DNA of 64,000 bases from Sphingomonas xinjiangensis (GTDB lineage Bacteria; Pseudomonadota; Alphaproteobacteria; Sphingomonadales; Sphingomonadaceae). Every line of letters starts with the position of its first letter. The stretch's first letter is position 1. A program made the position numbers and the translations under genes. Positions 25,760 through 32,988 of this stretch are shown here, one piece after another. A model generated the notes under the pieces. It was not told the DNA's origin. It saw only the letters and a list, made by a program, of their open reading frames with translations, and made no database searches. The DNA lies in assembly GCF_014199255.1 (NCBI RefSeq), contig NZ_JACIJF010000004.1:186001-250000 (forward strand), in the 5' to 3' direction.

Positions 25760-28454
25760 TATCGGCCTCCTTCGCCCCTGGGCGGACATACGCCCAGCAG
25801 GCGGCGACCTCCTGGCGCGTGCGTTCGAACGATTCAACCACTTCGTTCCAGTCCCGCAGGCCCAGCGCCCGGGCAATCAGCGCCTGCGTGGCGGAACCCG
25901 GGGGCTGCGCATCGGGCGCTACGAGGCGCAGGACCACCAGCAGCCGCGCGAGCAGGTCATAGGCCGCGAGCATCGTCGGAGGCAGCAATTCCGCGTCGAT
26001 CAGCTGTTCGATGGCTGGGCGAAGCTGCGGCGCGAAAGCAGTGCGATGTTCGAGCTGAAGCACATGTACTGCGAACTCCAGGTCGACCAGACCGCCATCG
26101 AGAAGCTTGGCGTCCAGCGGCCCCGCGGGCCGCTTGTGCGCCGCCATGTCGGCGCGCATTTTCGTCGCGTCCTCGGCGATGGCGCGTCGCGGCCGGGCGC
26201 CACTCAACACCGCGTCGACGCTGGCCTGCACTGCTGCGCGGGCCGCATCCGATCCGAACACCGGCCGGGCGCGGGTAAGCGCCATATGCTCCCAGGTCCA
26301 GGCATCTTCGCGCTGATAGCGCGCAAAGCCATCGAGCGACACGGCAAGCGGACCCTGCGCGCCGGAAGGGCGGAGCCGGGTATCGACCTCGTAAAGTGGT
26401 CCGGCGGCGGTTGGTACCGAGAGCGCGGCGGTTACGCGCTGGGCCAACCGGTTGTAATACGTCACGGCACCCAGCGGCTTGGCGCCGTCGGACTCGGCGG
26501 CATGATCGCCGGTGAAGAGATAAATCAGATCGAGGTCGGAGGCGTGGGTGAGTGCCTGCCCACCCATTCGCCCCAGCGCCAGGATCACCAATTCGCTCCC
26601 AGGCACGCCGCCATGCGCACGGACGAACTCGTCAACGGCTGCGCGGGCCAGCACCTGGATCGCAGCCTCGGCGACGCGCGCATAGCCGCCGGATACCTCC
26701 AGTGGATCGCTGGCGCCCGCAATAATCTGCGCGCCGAGCGCGAAGCGCTTTTCGTTCACCAGCCGGCGCACATGCTCGAGTTGCCATTGGTAATCGGCGC
26801 CGCGCTCCCGCGCCGACATTTGCACGACCAGCGTCGGAATGTCGGGCATCGGCTCCAGCGCACTGGCGTCGATCAGCCCGTCGAGCAGTTCCGCGCGGCG
26901 GGCCAGTTGCTCGGCCAGCGTGGGGGCGTGACACAGGATGCTGCTGAGCAGCCGCGTCAGCGCCGGCTGCGCTTCGAGCAGGCGGAAAAAGTTGATCGCA
27001 CTTGGCAACCGCGACAGCATCGCGTCGAAACGGGTGATCGCATGGATGCTGTCGGGCGCCTGGGCGAACGCGTCGAGCAGACCGGGGAGCAGCGCTTCCA
27101 ACGCGTCGCGCGCCTGGCCGCTGCGCAGCGCAGGATAGGTGCCGGCGCGCCAACCTTCGATGAAGCGGGTGGCGCGCTCGGGCTGGTGGAAACCCGATTG
27201 AGTTAGCCAGCCGCCCAGTGTCTCGGCAGTGGTGGGAAGATGCGCCTCCTCCTCACCGGCAAGCGCGTCATAGATGCCGCCTACCCGCACGACCTGCGGA
27301 TGCAGCAAGTCCAGCAGCGCGCCGCCGCTGCCAAGCCCGTGGAGCGCCGCGACATTGTCGAGTGCGGGTCCAGTGGCGGGCAATGCATGGGTCTGAAGAT
27401 CATTCACCATCTGCAGCCGGTGCTCGATCGTGCGGAAGGTCACATAGGCTTGGTTGAGCAACATCGCCTCCTGCGCGTCGATGCGGCCCGCATCGGCAAG
27501 CGCCATCAACGCGTCGCGCGTCGCAGGCACCCGCAGTTTGGGTTCGCGGCCGCCATAGATGAGCTGATGGATCTGTGCGAAGAACTCGACCTCCCGGATG
27601 CCCCCGCGCCCACGCTTCAGGTCATATCCGGGCCCGAATGCCTGAGCCTGCGAATAATGGTCGCGGATGCGGCGAGAGATGTCGCGAATTTCGCGAATAG
27701 TCCCGTAGTCCAGCGCGCGCCGCCACACAAAGGGGCGGATCGCCTCGAGGAAACGGCCACCTAGCGCCAAGTCACCGGAACAGGCGCGTGCGCGGATGAA
27801 CGCCGCGCGTTCCCAGGGCAGCGCCTGCGACTCATAGTAGGAAATTGCCGCATCGACCGGCAGCACGATCGGTGTGACTTCAGGCGAAGGGCGCAGTCGC
27901 AGGTCGACGCGGAGCACATAGCCATCGGCGTCTCGCGCTTGAAGGAGTTCCACCACGCGTCGGCCGATCCGCACCGCCGCTTCACCCGGCTCTTCGCGCG
28001 GTTTGCGCGGCAATGTCTCGGGATCGAACACCAGCAACGGATCGATATCCGACGAGTAATTGAGTTCGCGGCTCCCTTGCTTGCCCAGCGCGATCGCCGC
28101 GAAGCCGCACGGCGCCTGATCCGGCGTGCGTTCAAGTATGGCGAACCGGATGGCGCGATCGAGCGCTTGATCGGCAAAGGCGGTCAGATAGCCGGTAACC
28201 TGGGTTAGATCATAGCGCCCGCTGAGGTCACCGACCGCCACCAGCAGCGCCAGTCTACGTCGTTCGACCCGGAGCCGCCGCCGCTCGCCTGACACTTCGT
28301 CGAACTGCCGTGCCGCGCCCAGTGGATCGGCGAGTGCTTGCTCGACAGCCTCAGCAGTCCACGGCTCGCGATCGAGCAATGTGGCCAGAAATGGCGAATG
28401 CTGCCGGGCGCGAAAAAGAACCTGTGCGATATCGGAAGAAGTGCTCGGATGCAT
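25740..28454 (-). CDS. glnE: bifunctional glutamine synthetase adenylyltransferase/adenylyl-removing enzyme
   Basis: A ~904-residue enzyme that adenylylates and de-adenylylates glutamine synthetase according to PII and glutamine. It has two nucleotidyltransferase domains with conserved DxD pairs: the N-terminal GKQGSRELNYSSDIDPLLVF (de-adenylylation) and C-terminal GRMGGQALTHASDLDLIYLF (adenylylation). A central regulatory helical region separates them. ATG 28454 is chosen; a TTG at 28496 would add 14 residues. It overlaps bcp by 20 bases. The divergent 62-aa NepR-like gene starts nearby. Confidence 0.94.
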   Translation of the reverse strand: MHPSTSSDIAQVLFRARQHSPFLATLLDREPWTAEAVEQALADPLGAARQFDEVSGERRRLRVERRRLALLVAVGDLSGRYDLTQVTGYLTAFADQALDRAIRFAILERTPDQAPCGFAAIALGKQGSRELNYSSDIDPLLVFDPETLPRKPREEPGEAAVRIGRRVVELLQARDADGYVLRVDLRLRPSPEVTPIVLPVDAAISYYESQALPWERAAFIRARACSGDLALGGRFLEAIRPFVWRRALDYGTIREIRDISRRIRDHYSQAQAFGPGYDLKRGRGGIREVEFFAQIHQLIYGGREPKLRVPATRDALMALADAGRIDAQEAMLLNQAYVTFRTIEHRLQMVNDLQTHALPATGPALDNVAALHGLGSGGALLDLLHPQVVRVGGIYDALAGEEEAHLPTTAETLGGWLTQSGFHQPERATRFIEGWRAGTYPALRSGQARDALEALLPGLLDAFAQAPDSIHAITRFDAMLSRLPSAINFFRLLEAQPALTRLLSSILCHAPTLAEQLARRAELLDGLIDASALEPMPDIPTLVVQMSARERGADYQWQLEHVRRLVNEKRFALGAQIIAGASDPLEVSGGYARVAEAAIQVLARAAVDEFVRAHGGVPGSELVILALGRMGGQALTHASDLDLIYLFTGDHAAESDGAKPLGAVTYYNRLAQRVTAALSVPTAAGPLYEVDTRLRPSGAQGPLAVSLDGFARYQREDAWTWEHMALTRARPVFGSDAARAAVQASVDAVLSGARPRRAIAEDATKMRADMAAHKRPAGPLDAKLLDGGLVDLEFAVHVLQLEHRTAFAPQLRPAIEQLIDAELLPPTMLAAYDLLARLLVVLRLVAPDAQPPGSATQALIARALGLRDWNEVVESFERTRQEVAACWAYVRPGAKEADNGNRTG

Positions 28455-28522
28455 CGCAGGATGGCGATAGAAGTTTCCGAGGATGTCAAGAAACAAATTC
28501 GATCTGAAGATGTTTTATCGGA

Positions 28523-28711
28523 ATGGTCACGCCGCCAAGCAATAACGCCTCGGACGCGCAAGGCACCGCCTATCGGGTTAGGCGCCCTCGCTTGAGCGAT
28601 GCGGTAGGATCGGCGTTGAAGCGCGCCTATGCCGGCGACGTTGATCTACCTGACGACATGGTCCAGATTCTCCGGCGAATGGGCCGGCCCCGCAGGGCGC
28701 ACCGACGTTGA
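28523..28711 (+). CDS. NepR-like anti-sigma factor paralog (candidate)
   Basis: A 62-residue basic protein. Its core LSDAVGSALKRAYAGDVDLPDDMVQILRRMG aligns with the true NepR of this locus, NVGDALRQAYDDAVGEAVPDDLLDLLKKLD, including the leucine/aspartate pattern and the VPDD-like turn. NepR proteins bind the EcfG sigma factor and are released by phosphorylated PhyR. The gene is on the plus strand facing ecfG (minus), near the glnE start. Other sphingomonads (such as Sphingopyxis) have two NepR proteins. No obvious ribosome binding site or EcfG promoter is seen, and the reading frame is short. Confidence 0.55.
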   Translation: MVTPPSNNASDAQGTAYRVRRPRLSDAVGSALKRAYAGDVDLPDDMVQILRRMGRPRRAHRR

Positions 28712-28763
28712 TCTCATGAAACCGCTTGGGTGAGCGCGCCAAATTTGAACGCGCAGTCGGGCC

Positions 28764-29477
28764 TCAGCGATCGCGGCTGAGGTCGTCCACTTCGCCCATG
28801 ATGGTGTCGAGCGCGCTCTTGCCGTCGGGGTTCGCAAGCTGCTCGCGGCGCGAGGGCAGCTGACCTTCGCTCAGCAGCGATTCCAGCGCGACGCGGCCAC
28901 GCGCAACCCGGCTCTTGATCGTGCCGACGGCCACGTTGCAGATCTCGGCGGCTTCTTCATACGCGAAGCCACCCGCGCCCACCAGGATCAGCGCCTCGCG
29001 CTGCGGCTGCGGCAAGTGAAGCAGTGCGCGCTGCATGTCCGACAGTTCCACATGCCGGTCTTGGCTAGCCGGCGCGGCCAGCAGCCGGTCGGCGACCAGA
29101 TCGTCCCATTCCCCCTTGAAGCGCGCGCGGCGCATCTGGGACAGATACAGGTTGCGCAGGATAATGAAGGTCCAGGCCCGCATATTGGTTCCGGCCTGGA
29201 AGCGCTTGCGGGCCGCCCATGCCTTTAACAGTGTTTCCTGAACCAGGTCGTCCGCCAAGTCGCGACTGCCCGAAAGCGAGCGACCGAACGCGCGCAGATG
29301 CGGGATAACCGTGGCAAGCTGCTTCTTGAACTCGGGATCTGACAGGGACACGTGCTCCCGCGGCGCTTCCGCGTGATCACCGGAAAGTTCGGTCTGAGTC
29401 ATTCGGTCCCGTTCAAGTACGCGGGCCGGGGATCGGCCTTCGATGGAGATAGGCTTCGTGTTTGCGATTGCCAGCAT
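28764..29477 (-). CDS. ecfG: general stress response sigma factor EcfG
   Basis: A 237-residue ECF sigma factor of the EcfG family that drives the general stress regulon from GGAAC-N16-17-CGTT promoters. Region 2 spans about 55-115 (FGRSLSGSRDLADDLVQETLLKAW and MRAWTFIILRNLYLSQMRR), region 4 about 160-215 (LPQPQREALILVGAGGFAYEEAAEIC, VAVGTIKSRVARGR). The position beside phyR and nepR is diagnostic. ATG 29477 has GGAGG ten bases upstream; MTQTEL at 29402 is an alternative. It follows a 45-residue membrane protein gene by 20 bases and is likely cotranscribed. Confidence 0.95.
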   Translation of the reverse strand: MLAIANTKPISIEGRSPARVLERDRMTQTELSGDHAEAPREHVSLSDPEFKKQLATVIPHLRAFGRSLSGSRDLADDLVQETLLKAWAARKRFQAGTNMRAWTFIILRNLYLSQMRRARFKGEWDDLVADRLLAAPASQDRHVELSDMQRALLHLPQPQREALILVGAGGFAYEEAAEICNVAVGTIKSRVARGRVALESLLSEGQLPSRREQLANPDGKSALDTIMGEVDDLSRDR

Positions 29478-29497
29478 TTTCCGGCCGCCTCCGCCGG

Positions 29498-29635
29498 TCA
29501 GGACCAGATAATGACCGCGAACGCGGCGATTACCAGCACCAAGCCGATGCCCAGTACATAGCGCGTCATGTGGGGCGTGGACCCGGCGCGGGCCCGGTCG
29601 GTGGTCACATGGATGGGGTCTTCGTTCTCAGCCAT
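29498..29635 (-). CDS. 45-residue single-pass membrane protein upstream of ecfG
   Basis: Starts MAENEDPIHVTTDRARAGST, and ends with one transmembrane helix (about residues 26-44, MTRYVLGIGLVLVIAAFAVI). It lies immediately before ecfG in the same direction, with a 20-base gap. The position is likely conserved among sphingomonads, from memory of similar small proteins near ecfG. Its function is unknown; a link with the stress response is a guess. It is too short for most gene callers. Confidence 0.65.
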   Translation of the reverse strand: MAENEDPIHVTTDRARAGSTPHMTRYVLGIGLVLVIAAFAVIIWS

Positions 29636-29710
29636 GCCACATGAAACCACCGACAACCGTTTTGGGTCCGTATCATATGGAACCCAACTCGATTTTTCGA
29701 ACCTGCCGGC

Positions 29711-30508
29711 TCAAGCCGGAACGGTCGCCTCGTCGAAGAACAGCGCCTGGCTGATCGTCGTCTTCACCGTCTCGCGCTGGAATGGCTTGGTGATGAGGAA
29801 GGTCGGTTCTGGGCGCTCGCCGGTAAGCAGGCGCTCGGGGAATGCAGTGATGAAGATCACCGGCACGTTGAACTCGCTCAGGATGTCCTTGACCGCGTCA
29901 ATCCCCGAGCTGTCGTCGGCCAGTTGGATGTCCGCGAGCACGAGGCCCGGACGGTCCTCCATCGCCAACGCCACTGCCTCGTCGCGAGTGACAGCAACGC
30001 CGGTGACGTCATGGCCCAGATCGCGCACGATCTGCTCCAGATCCATGGCGATCAGCGGCTCGTCTTCGATGATCATCACGCGCGTGCGCGTCTGGCGCTC
30101 GATCTCGGCAACCGCCTCGGATACCAATTTCGATACTGCGTCGGCATCTTCTTCGATCAGATAGCCGGCGTCCTCGATGCTGAAGCCTTCGACGGTGGTC
30201 AGCAGCAGCGCCTGGCGCGACAACGGCGTCAGGCGGGCGAGCCGCTTGCGGGCAATCGCCTCGGCCTCGTTCGACTGGTCGTCGTACAATTCATCTTCTT
30301 CGAGGTGCGTCGACTGCCAGATCGCCTGAAAGGTGCGATACAGGCCCAGGCGCGGATGCACGTCACGCGGGAACTGATCGGGCGCGGCGACGATTGCTTC
30401 CAACGCGGCGCGGACGTACCGGTCGCCCTCCACCTGCGTTCCGGTCAGGGCGCGGGCATAGCGCCGCAACAGGGGAAGATGGGGCGCGAGTTGCTGTCCA
30501 AGCGACAT
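29711..30508 (-). CDS. phyR: response regulator PhyR (anti-anti-sigma factor)
   Basis: A 265-residue PhyR: an ECF-sigma-like N-terminal domain (about 1-135, e.g. LTPLSRQALLLTTVEGFSIEDAGYLI) fused to a receiver (about 142-260). The acidic pocket is E148-D149, the phosphoacceptor D193 in LVLADIQLAD, and T221 and K241 complete the site. On phosphorylation the sigma-like domain mimics EcfG and sequesters NepR. ATG 30508 gives a family-length protein; a longer frame adds a non-conserved 39-residue leader. It is divergent from nepR. Confidence 0.96.
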   Translation of the reverse strand: MSLGQQLAPHLPLLRRYARALTGTQVEGDRYVRAALEAIVAAPDQFPRDVHPRLGLYRTFQAIWQSTHLEEDELYDDQSNEAEAIARKRLARLTPLSRQALLLTTVEGFSIEDAGYLIEEDADAVSKLVSEAVAEIERQTRTRVMIIEDEPLIAMDLEQIVRDLGHDVTGVAVTRDEAVALAMEDRPGLVLADIQLADDSSGIDAVKDILSEFNVPVIFITAFPERLLTGERPEPTFLITKPFQRETVKTTISQALFFDEATVPA

Positions 30509-30618
30509 AAGCGACGAATTCTCCTTCGAGTGCGCGGGGCTCACTCGTCCCCAAACGCAACTATTGCAACAGATACTGCAGTCCGAAGGAGCCCCTCCCC
30601 GGATTTCGCATCGGGTGT

Positions 30619-30643
30619 GGAACAATCGATCCGCTATTTAGTT
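30619..30643 (+). promoter_or_regulatory. candidate EcfG-dependent promoter of nepR
   Basis: GGAAC at 30619-30623, 16 bases, then AGTT at 30640-30643. One mismatch to the CGTT -10 box. It lies between phyR and nepR and reads toward nepR, consistent with the autoregulation expected for this regulon. Confidence 0.6.
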
Positions 30644-30776
30644 TCATCGCCCAAGCCGGGTGGTGCTTAAACACCGCACGTGCGCTCGCGCCCTGCCTCC
30701 TTGGCTCAGCGGCGCTTGCGTTTTTGGTCAGTGGTTCATAGTCCGAGCCCGAATTCGGGCCCGCAGGGGGAAGTTG

Positions 30777-30944
30777 GTGCGTTCCGCGAAAGACGAAACG
30801 AAAATGGCGCCCGAGGGTACAGGCGGAACGGATAGCGGCAAACCCAGCCGTAACGTCGGCGACGCGTTGCGGCAGGCATATGATGATGCCGTGGGCGAAG
30901 CAGTGCCGGACGATCTTCTCGACCTGCTTAAAAAGCTCGATTAG
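30777..30944 (+). CDS. nepR: anti-sigma factor NepR
   Basis: A 55-residue NepR (GTG start at 30777) or 46 residues from ATG 30804. The diagnostic helix is NVGDALRQAYDDAVGEAVPDDLLDLLKKLD. It binds EcfG and is taken over by phosphorylated PhyR. GGGGGAA lies just before the GTG, which is why that start is preferred. It is preceded by an EcfG-type promoter and followed ten bases later by the PhyP-like gene, in the expected order phyR-nepR-phyP. Confidence 0.88.
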   Translation: MRSAKDETKMAPEGTGGTDSGKPSRNVGDALRQAYDDAVGEAVPDDLLDLLKKLD

Positions 30945-30954
30945 TTAAACACCC

Positions 30955-32523
30955 ATGGCAACAATGGATCAGGAGTCGCGACCCCGGGGCGTCGCGGCCG
31001 CGATGACGCGCATGCCTACCGGCGCCAAAGTCTTCCTGATTCTGCTCGGGGCGCTGTTTCCCCTTGCGCTGATCGCCGCACTCACCACGGTACAAACCAC
31101 GCGCGACGCGGGCAGCGAGGCACGCCGCCGGCTGGAGGCGCTGGCGCAGGAAAGCTCGGGCGTCCTGGAAAACGTGCTGGCCAATCATGTGAGCCAGATG
31201 AGCCAGGCGCTCGCCGCGCTTGAGGAAAACCCGCAGGACGCGCCCAGCTGCATGCGGCTGGTCGGCACCTTCGCCTCGCAATCGGGCGCCCGCTTCAACA
31301 TCGCCGGCAATCGCGGGCAAGTGCTCTGCGGACAGCGCCTCTCCGCGCCTGGCGGCGCTCCGCTCGCGCCGTTCGAAGTACGCGCATCCTTCACCGACAA
31401 GGGCCTGGTACTGCGCATCGGCGGCAGCGACGGGGCGTCGGCAACGGCGATCTATCCTGCCACGACGCTGGGCGGGCTGGTGCGCCCGTCCGGCTTCGTG
31501 CCCGAATATGGCGCATGGCTGATCCATGGCAAAGACCGGCTCGAATTGCGCAAGCTCGATTGGCGCGGCGCGCTGGGCCAGAGCAACAAAGTCGACACGT
31601 CATTGTCGGTCGACGAATTGGCGCTGGAAATGGCGACGCCGGCGGCACCGATCACGTGGCCGCTGATCCTTGCCACCGCGCTGGTGTTCGTGATGTGGGT
31701 CGCGGCCGCAGCCATCGCTTGGTTCGTCGTCGACCGTTTGCTCATCCGCCCCCTTAGGCGCTTGCGCACTGGCGTCGGCAACTACAAGCCCGGGGAGTCG
31801 ATGGATACCAAGCGGCTGGGCAGCCTGCCGGCGCAGGAAATCCGCGAACTGAGCGAAACCTTCCGCCAGATCATCCAGACCGTCCAGGTGCACGAAGCCG
31901 ATCTTGCCGAAGGGCTGGTGCGCCAGACCCGGCTCACCCGCGAAGTGCATCACCGAGTGAAGAACAACCTTCAGGTCATCGCCAGCCTGATAAATTTCCA
32001 CGCGCGCGGCGCCAAAAGCGCCGAGGCCACCGAGGCCTATGCCTCGATCCAGCGGCGCGTGGATGCGCTGGCCGTCGTCCATCGGCATCATTATGCCGAA
32101 ATGGAGGAAAATCGCGGGCTCGATCTGCGCGCAGTGGTCGGCGAGCTCGCCGCCAACATCCGCGCGACCGCGCCCGAACGCGCGATGAGCATGGGCATCA
32201 CGCTCGATATCGAGCCGCTGCTGGTCAATCAGGATGTCGCGATCGCCGTCGCCTTCCTGATCACCGAACTGGTCGAACTGGCGATGAGCTGCAACCAGGC
32301 GGCCCAAATCAGGATCACGATGAAAGGCAATGACGCCGCCGACCGCGCCACCATGCGCGTCAGCTCTCCTGCGTTGGTGGAGAGCCCGGCTTTGGATAGC
32401 ATGACCGAGGGGCGTTATGGCCGCATCATCGCCGGTCTCGCGCGGCAGCTGCGTACCAAGCTGCATCACGACCCGCTGATCGGCGCCTACGAGGCCGACA
32501 TTGCGATCACGGGCCGCCCGTAG
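30955..32523 (+). CDS. PhyP-like HisKA_2 family protein with decayed ATP-binding domain
   Basis: A 522-residue inner-membrane protein. TM1 (about 25-47) and TM2 (about 233-258) flank a periplasmic sensor. A HAMP-like linker follows (LLIRPLRRL). The HisKA_2 helix is REVHHRVKNNLQVIASLINFHAR with candidate phospho-His H333. The HATPase part lacks the usual N-box (TELVELAMSCNQ replaces NELVTNALKH) and G-box (SSPALVE). In Sphingomonas melonis, PhyP in this position is a negative regulator (phosphatase) of PhyR. This copy fits that role and is probably unable to bind ATP. It is cotranscribed with nepR, ten bases downstream. Confidence 0.85.
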   Translation: MATMDQESRPRGVAAAMTRMPTGAKVFLILLGALFPLALIAALTTVQTTRDAGSEARRRLEALAQESSGVLENVLANHVSQMSQALAALEENPQDAPSCMRLVGTFASQSGARFNIAGNRGQVLCGQRLSAPGGAPLAPFEVRASFTDKGLVLRIGGSDGASATAIYPATTLGGLVRPSGFVPEYGAWLIHGKDRLELRKLDWRGALGQSNKVDTSLSVDELALEMATPAAPITWPLILATALVFVMWVAAAAIAWFVVDRLLIRPLRRLRTGVGNYKPGESMDTKRLGSLPAQEIRELSETFRQIIQTVQVHEADLAEGLVRQTRLTREVHHRVKNNLQVIASLINFHARGAKSAEATEAYASIQRRVDALAVVHRHHYAEMEENRGLDLRAVVGELAANIRATAPERAMSMGITLDIEPLLVNQDVAIAVAFLITELVELAMSCNQAAQIRITMKGNDAADRATMRVSSPALVESPALDSMTEGRYGRIIAGLARQLRTKLHHDPLIGAYEADIAITGRP

Positions 32524-32551
32524 AAAAAGCGGGAAAAGTTGCAGCGGGTTC

Positions 32552-32576
32552 GGAACCCCTTGGCCTCAGCCTCGTT
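32552..32576 (+). promoter_or_regulatory. EcfG promoter, consensus match
   Basis: GGAAC at 32552-32556, exactly 16 bases, then CGTT at 32573-32576. This matches the EcfG consensus fully. It lies 29 bases beyond the phyP stop and points to the small RNA candidate at about 32582-32726, not to a nearby start codon. Confidence 0.8.
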
Positions 32577-32581
32577 TCTAC

Positions 32582-32726
32582 ATTCGGATAGCGACCTTTG
32601 CCCCCCCGCTCTCGCTATCCAAGACATGGGCCCGGAAGCGTCAACCCTCCCCCCCCGGTGACGCTTCCGGGCCTAACACTTTCCCAAATGCATCGTTGAT
32701 CCACACAGCCGCTGACAGCGGCTTTT
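32582..32726 (+). ncRNA. candidate EcfG-dependent small RNA with two C-rich loops (GsrN-like)
   Basis: About 145 nt with no coding potential. Hairpin 1: GGATAGCGA (32586-32594) pairs with TCGCTATCC (32612-32620), loop of 17 including seven C in a row. Hairpin 2: 15 perfect pairs (32629-32643 with 32659-32673), loop of 15 including CCCTCCCCCCCC. A terminator follows at 32707-32726. The transcription start is expected about 32582, just after the CGTT box. C-rich loops that can pair with Shine-Dalgarno regions are typical of alphaproteobacterial regulatory RNAs. Caulobacter GsrN, a sigma-T-dependent RNA, acts through such a loop. Homology to GsrN is an inference from architecture. Confidence 0.65.
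32707..32726 (+). terminator. rho-independent terminator of the small RNA
   Basis: AGCCGC (32707-32712) pairs with GCGGCT (32718-32723), loop TGACA, followed by TTT. The stem is short and the T-run modest, so read-through into the entericidin gene is possible. Confidence 0.5.
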
Positions 32727-32816
32727 CGTGCGTCCGCAGATCGTCTCCCATGCGGAACGATCTATGGCATCCGTGCATTTCTCCCCCGCCACTCTGGGCG
32801 AGTTTGGAGAATTCGA

Positions 32817-32951
32817 ATGCGTAAGATCATTGCATGTGCAGCGCTTGCTGGCGCGATGCTGGTTTCGGCTTGCAACACCATCGAAGGTGCTGGCCGCGAC
32901 GTATCGTCAGCCGGTGACGCCGTTGCCGGCGCTGCCGACAACAACAAGTAA
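32817..32951 (+). CDS. entericidin A/B family lipoprotein
   Basis: A 44-residue lipoprotein precursor. MRKIIACAALAGAMLVSACNT has a lipobox (VSAC) with Cys19 as lipidation site, and the mature peptide NTIEGAGRDVSSAGDAVAGAA is typical of entericidins. GGAG lies seven bases upstream of the ATG. Entericidins form a toxin/antidote pair in E. coli; single copies in alphaproteobacteria are often stress-regulated. Location downstream of the EcfG promoter and small RNA suggests stress control. A second GGAAC at 32754-32758 lacks a good -10. It is too short for most gene callers. Confidence 0.85.
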   Translation: MRKIIACAALAGAMLVSACNTIEGAGRDVSSAGDAVAGAADNNK

Positions 32952-32958
32952 GGCTTCG

Positions 32959-32986
32959 GCCCCTCTCCTCGCGGAGAGGGGCTTTT
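32959..32986 (+). terminator. rho-independent terminator after entericidin gene
   Basis: GCCCCTCTCC (32959-32968) pairs perfectly with GGAGAGGGGC (32973-32982), loop TCGC, followed by TTTT. It lies between the entericidin gene and the convergent tatC. Confidence 0.88.
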
Positions 32987-32988
32987 CT

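Noticed and set aside
25668..27206. Long plus-strand open frame (512 codons) opposite glnE
   Set aside because: Shadow of glnE; no recognisable domain, biased composition.
30747..30760. 14-base palindrome GCCCGAATTCGGGC upstream of nepR
   Set aside because: Too short and without context such as spacing to a promoter to call it an operator; possible chance palindrome in GC-rich DNA.
32754..32778. Second GGAAC as a promoter for the entericidin gene
   Set aside because: At a 16-17 base spacing there is no CGTT-like box; kept only as a remark.
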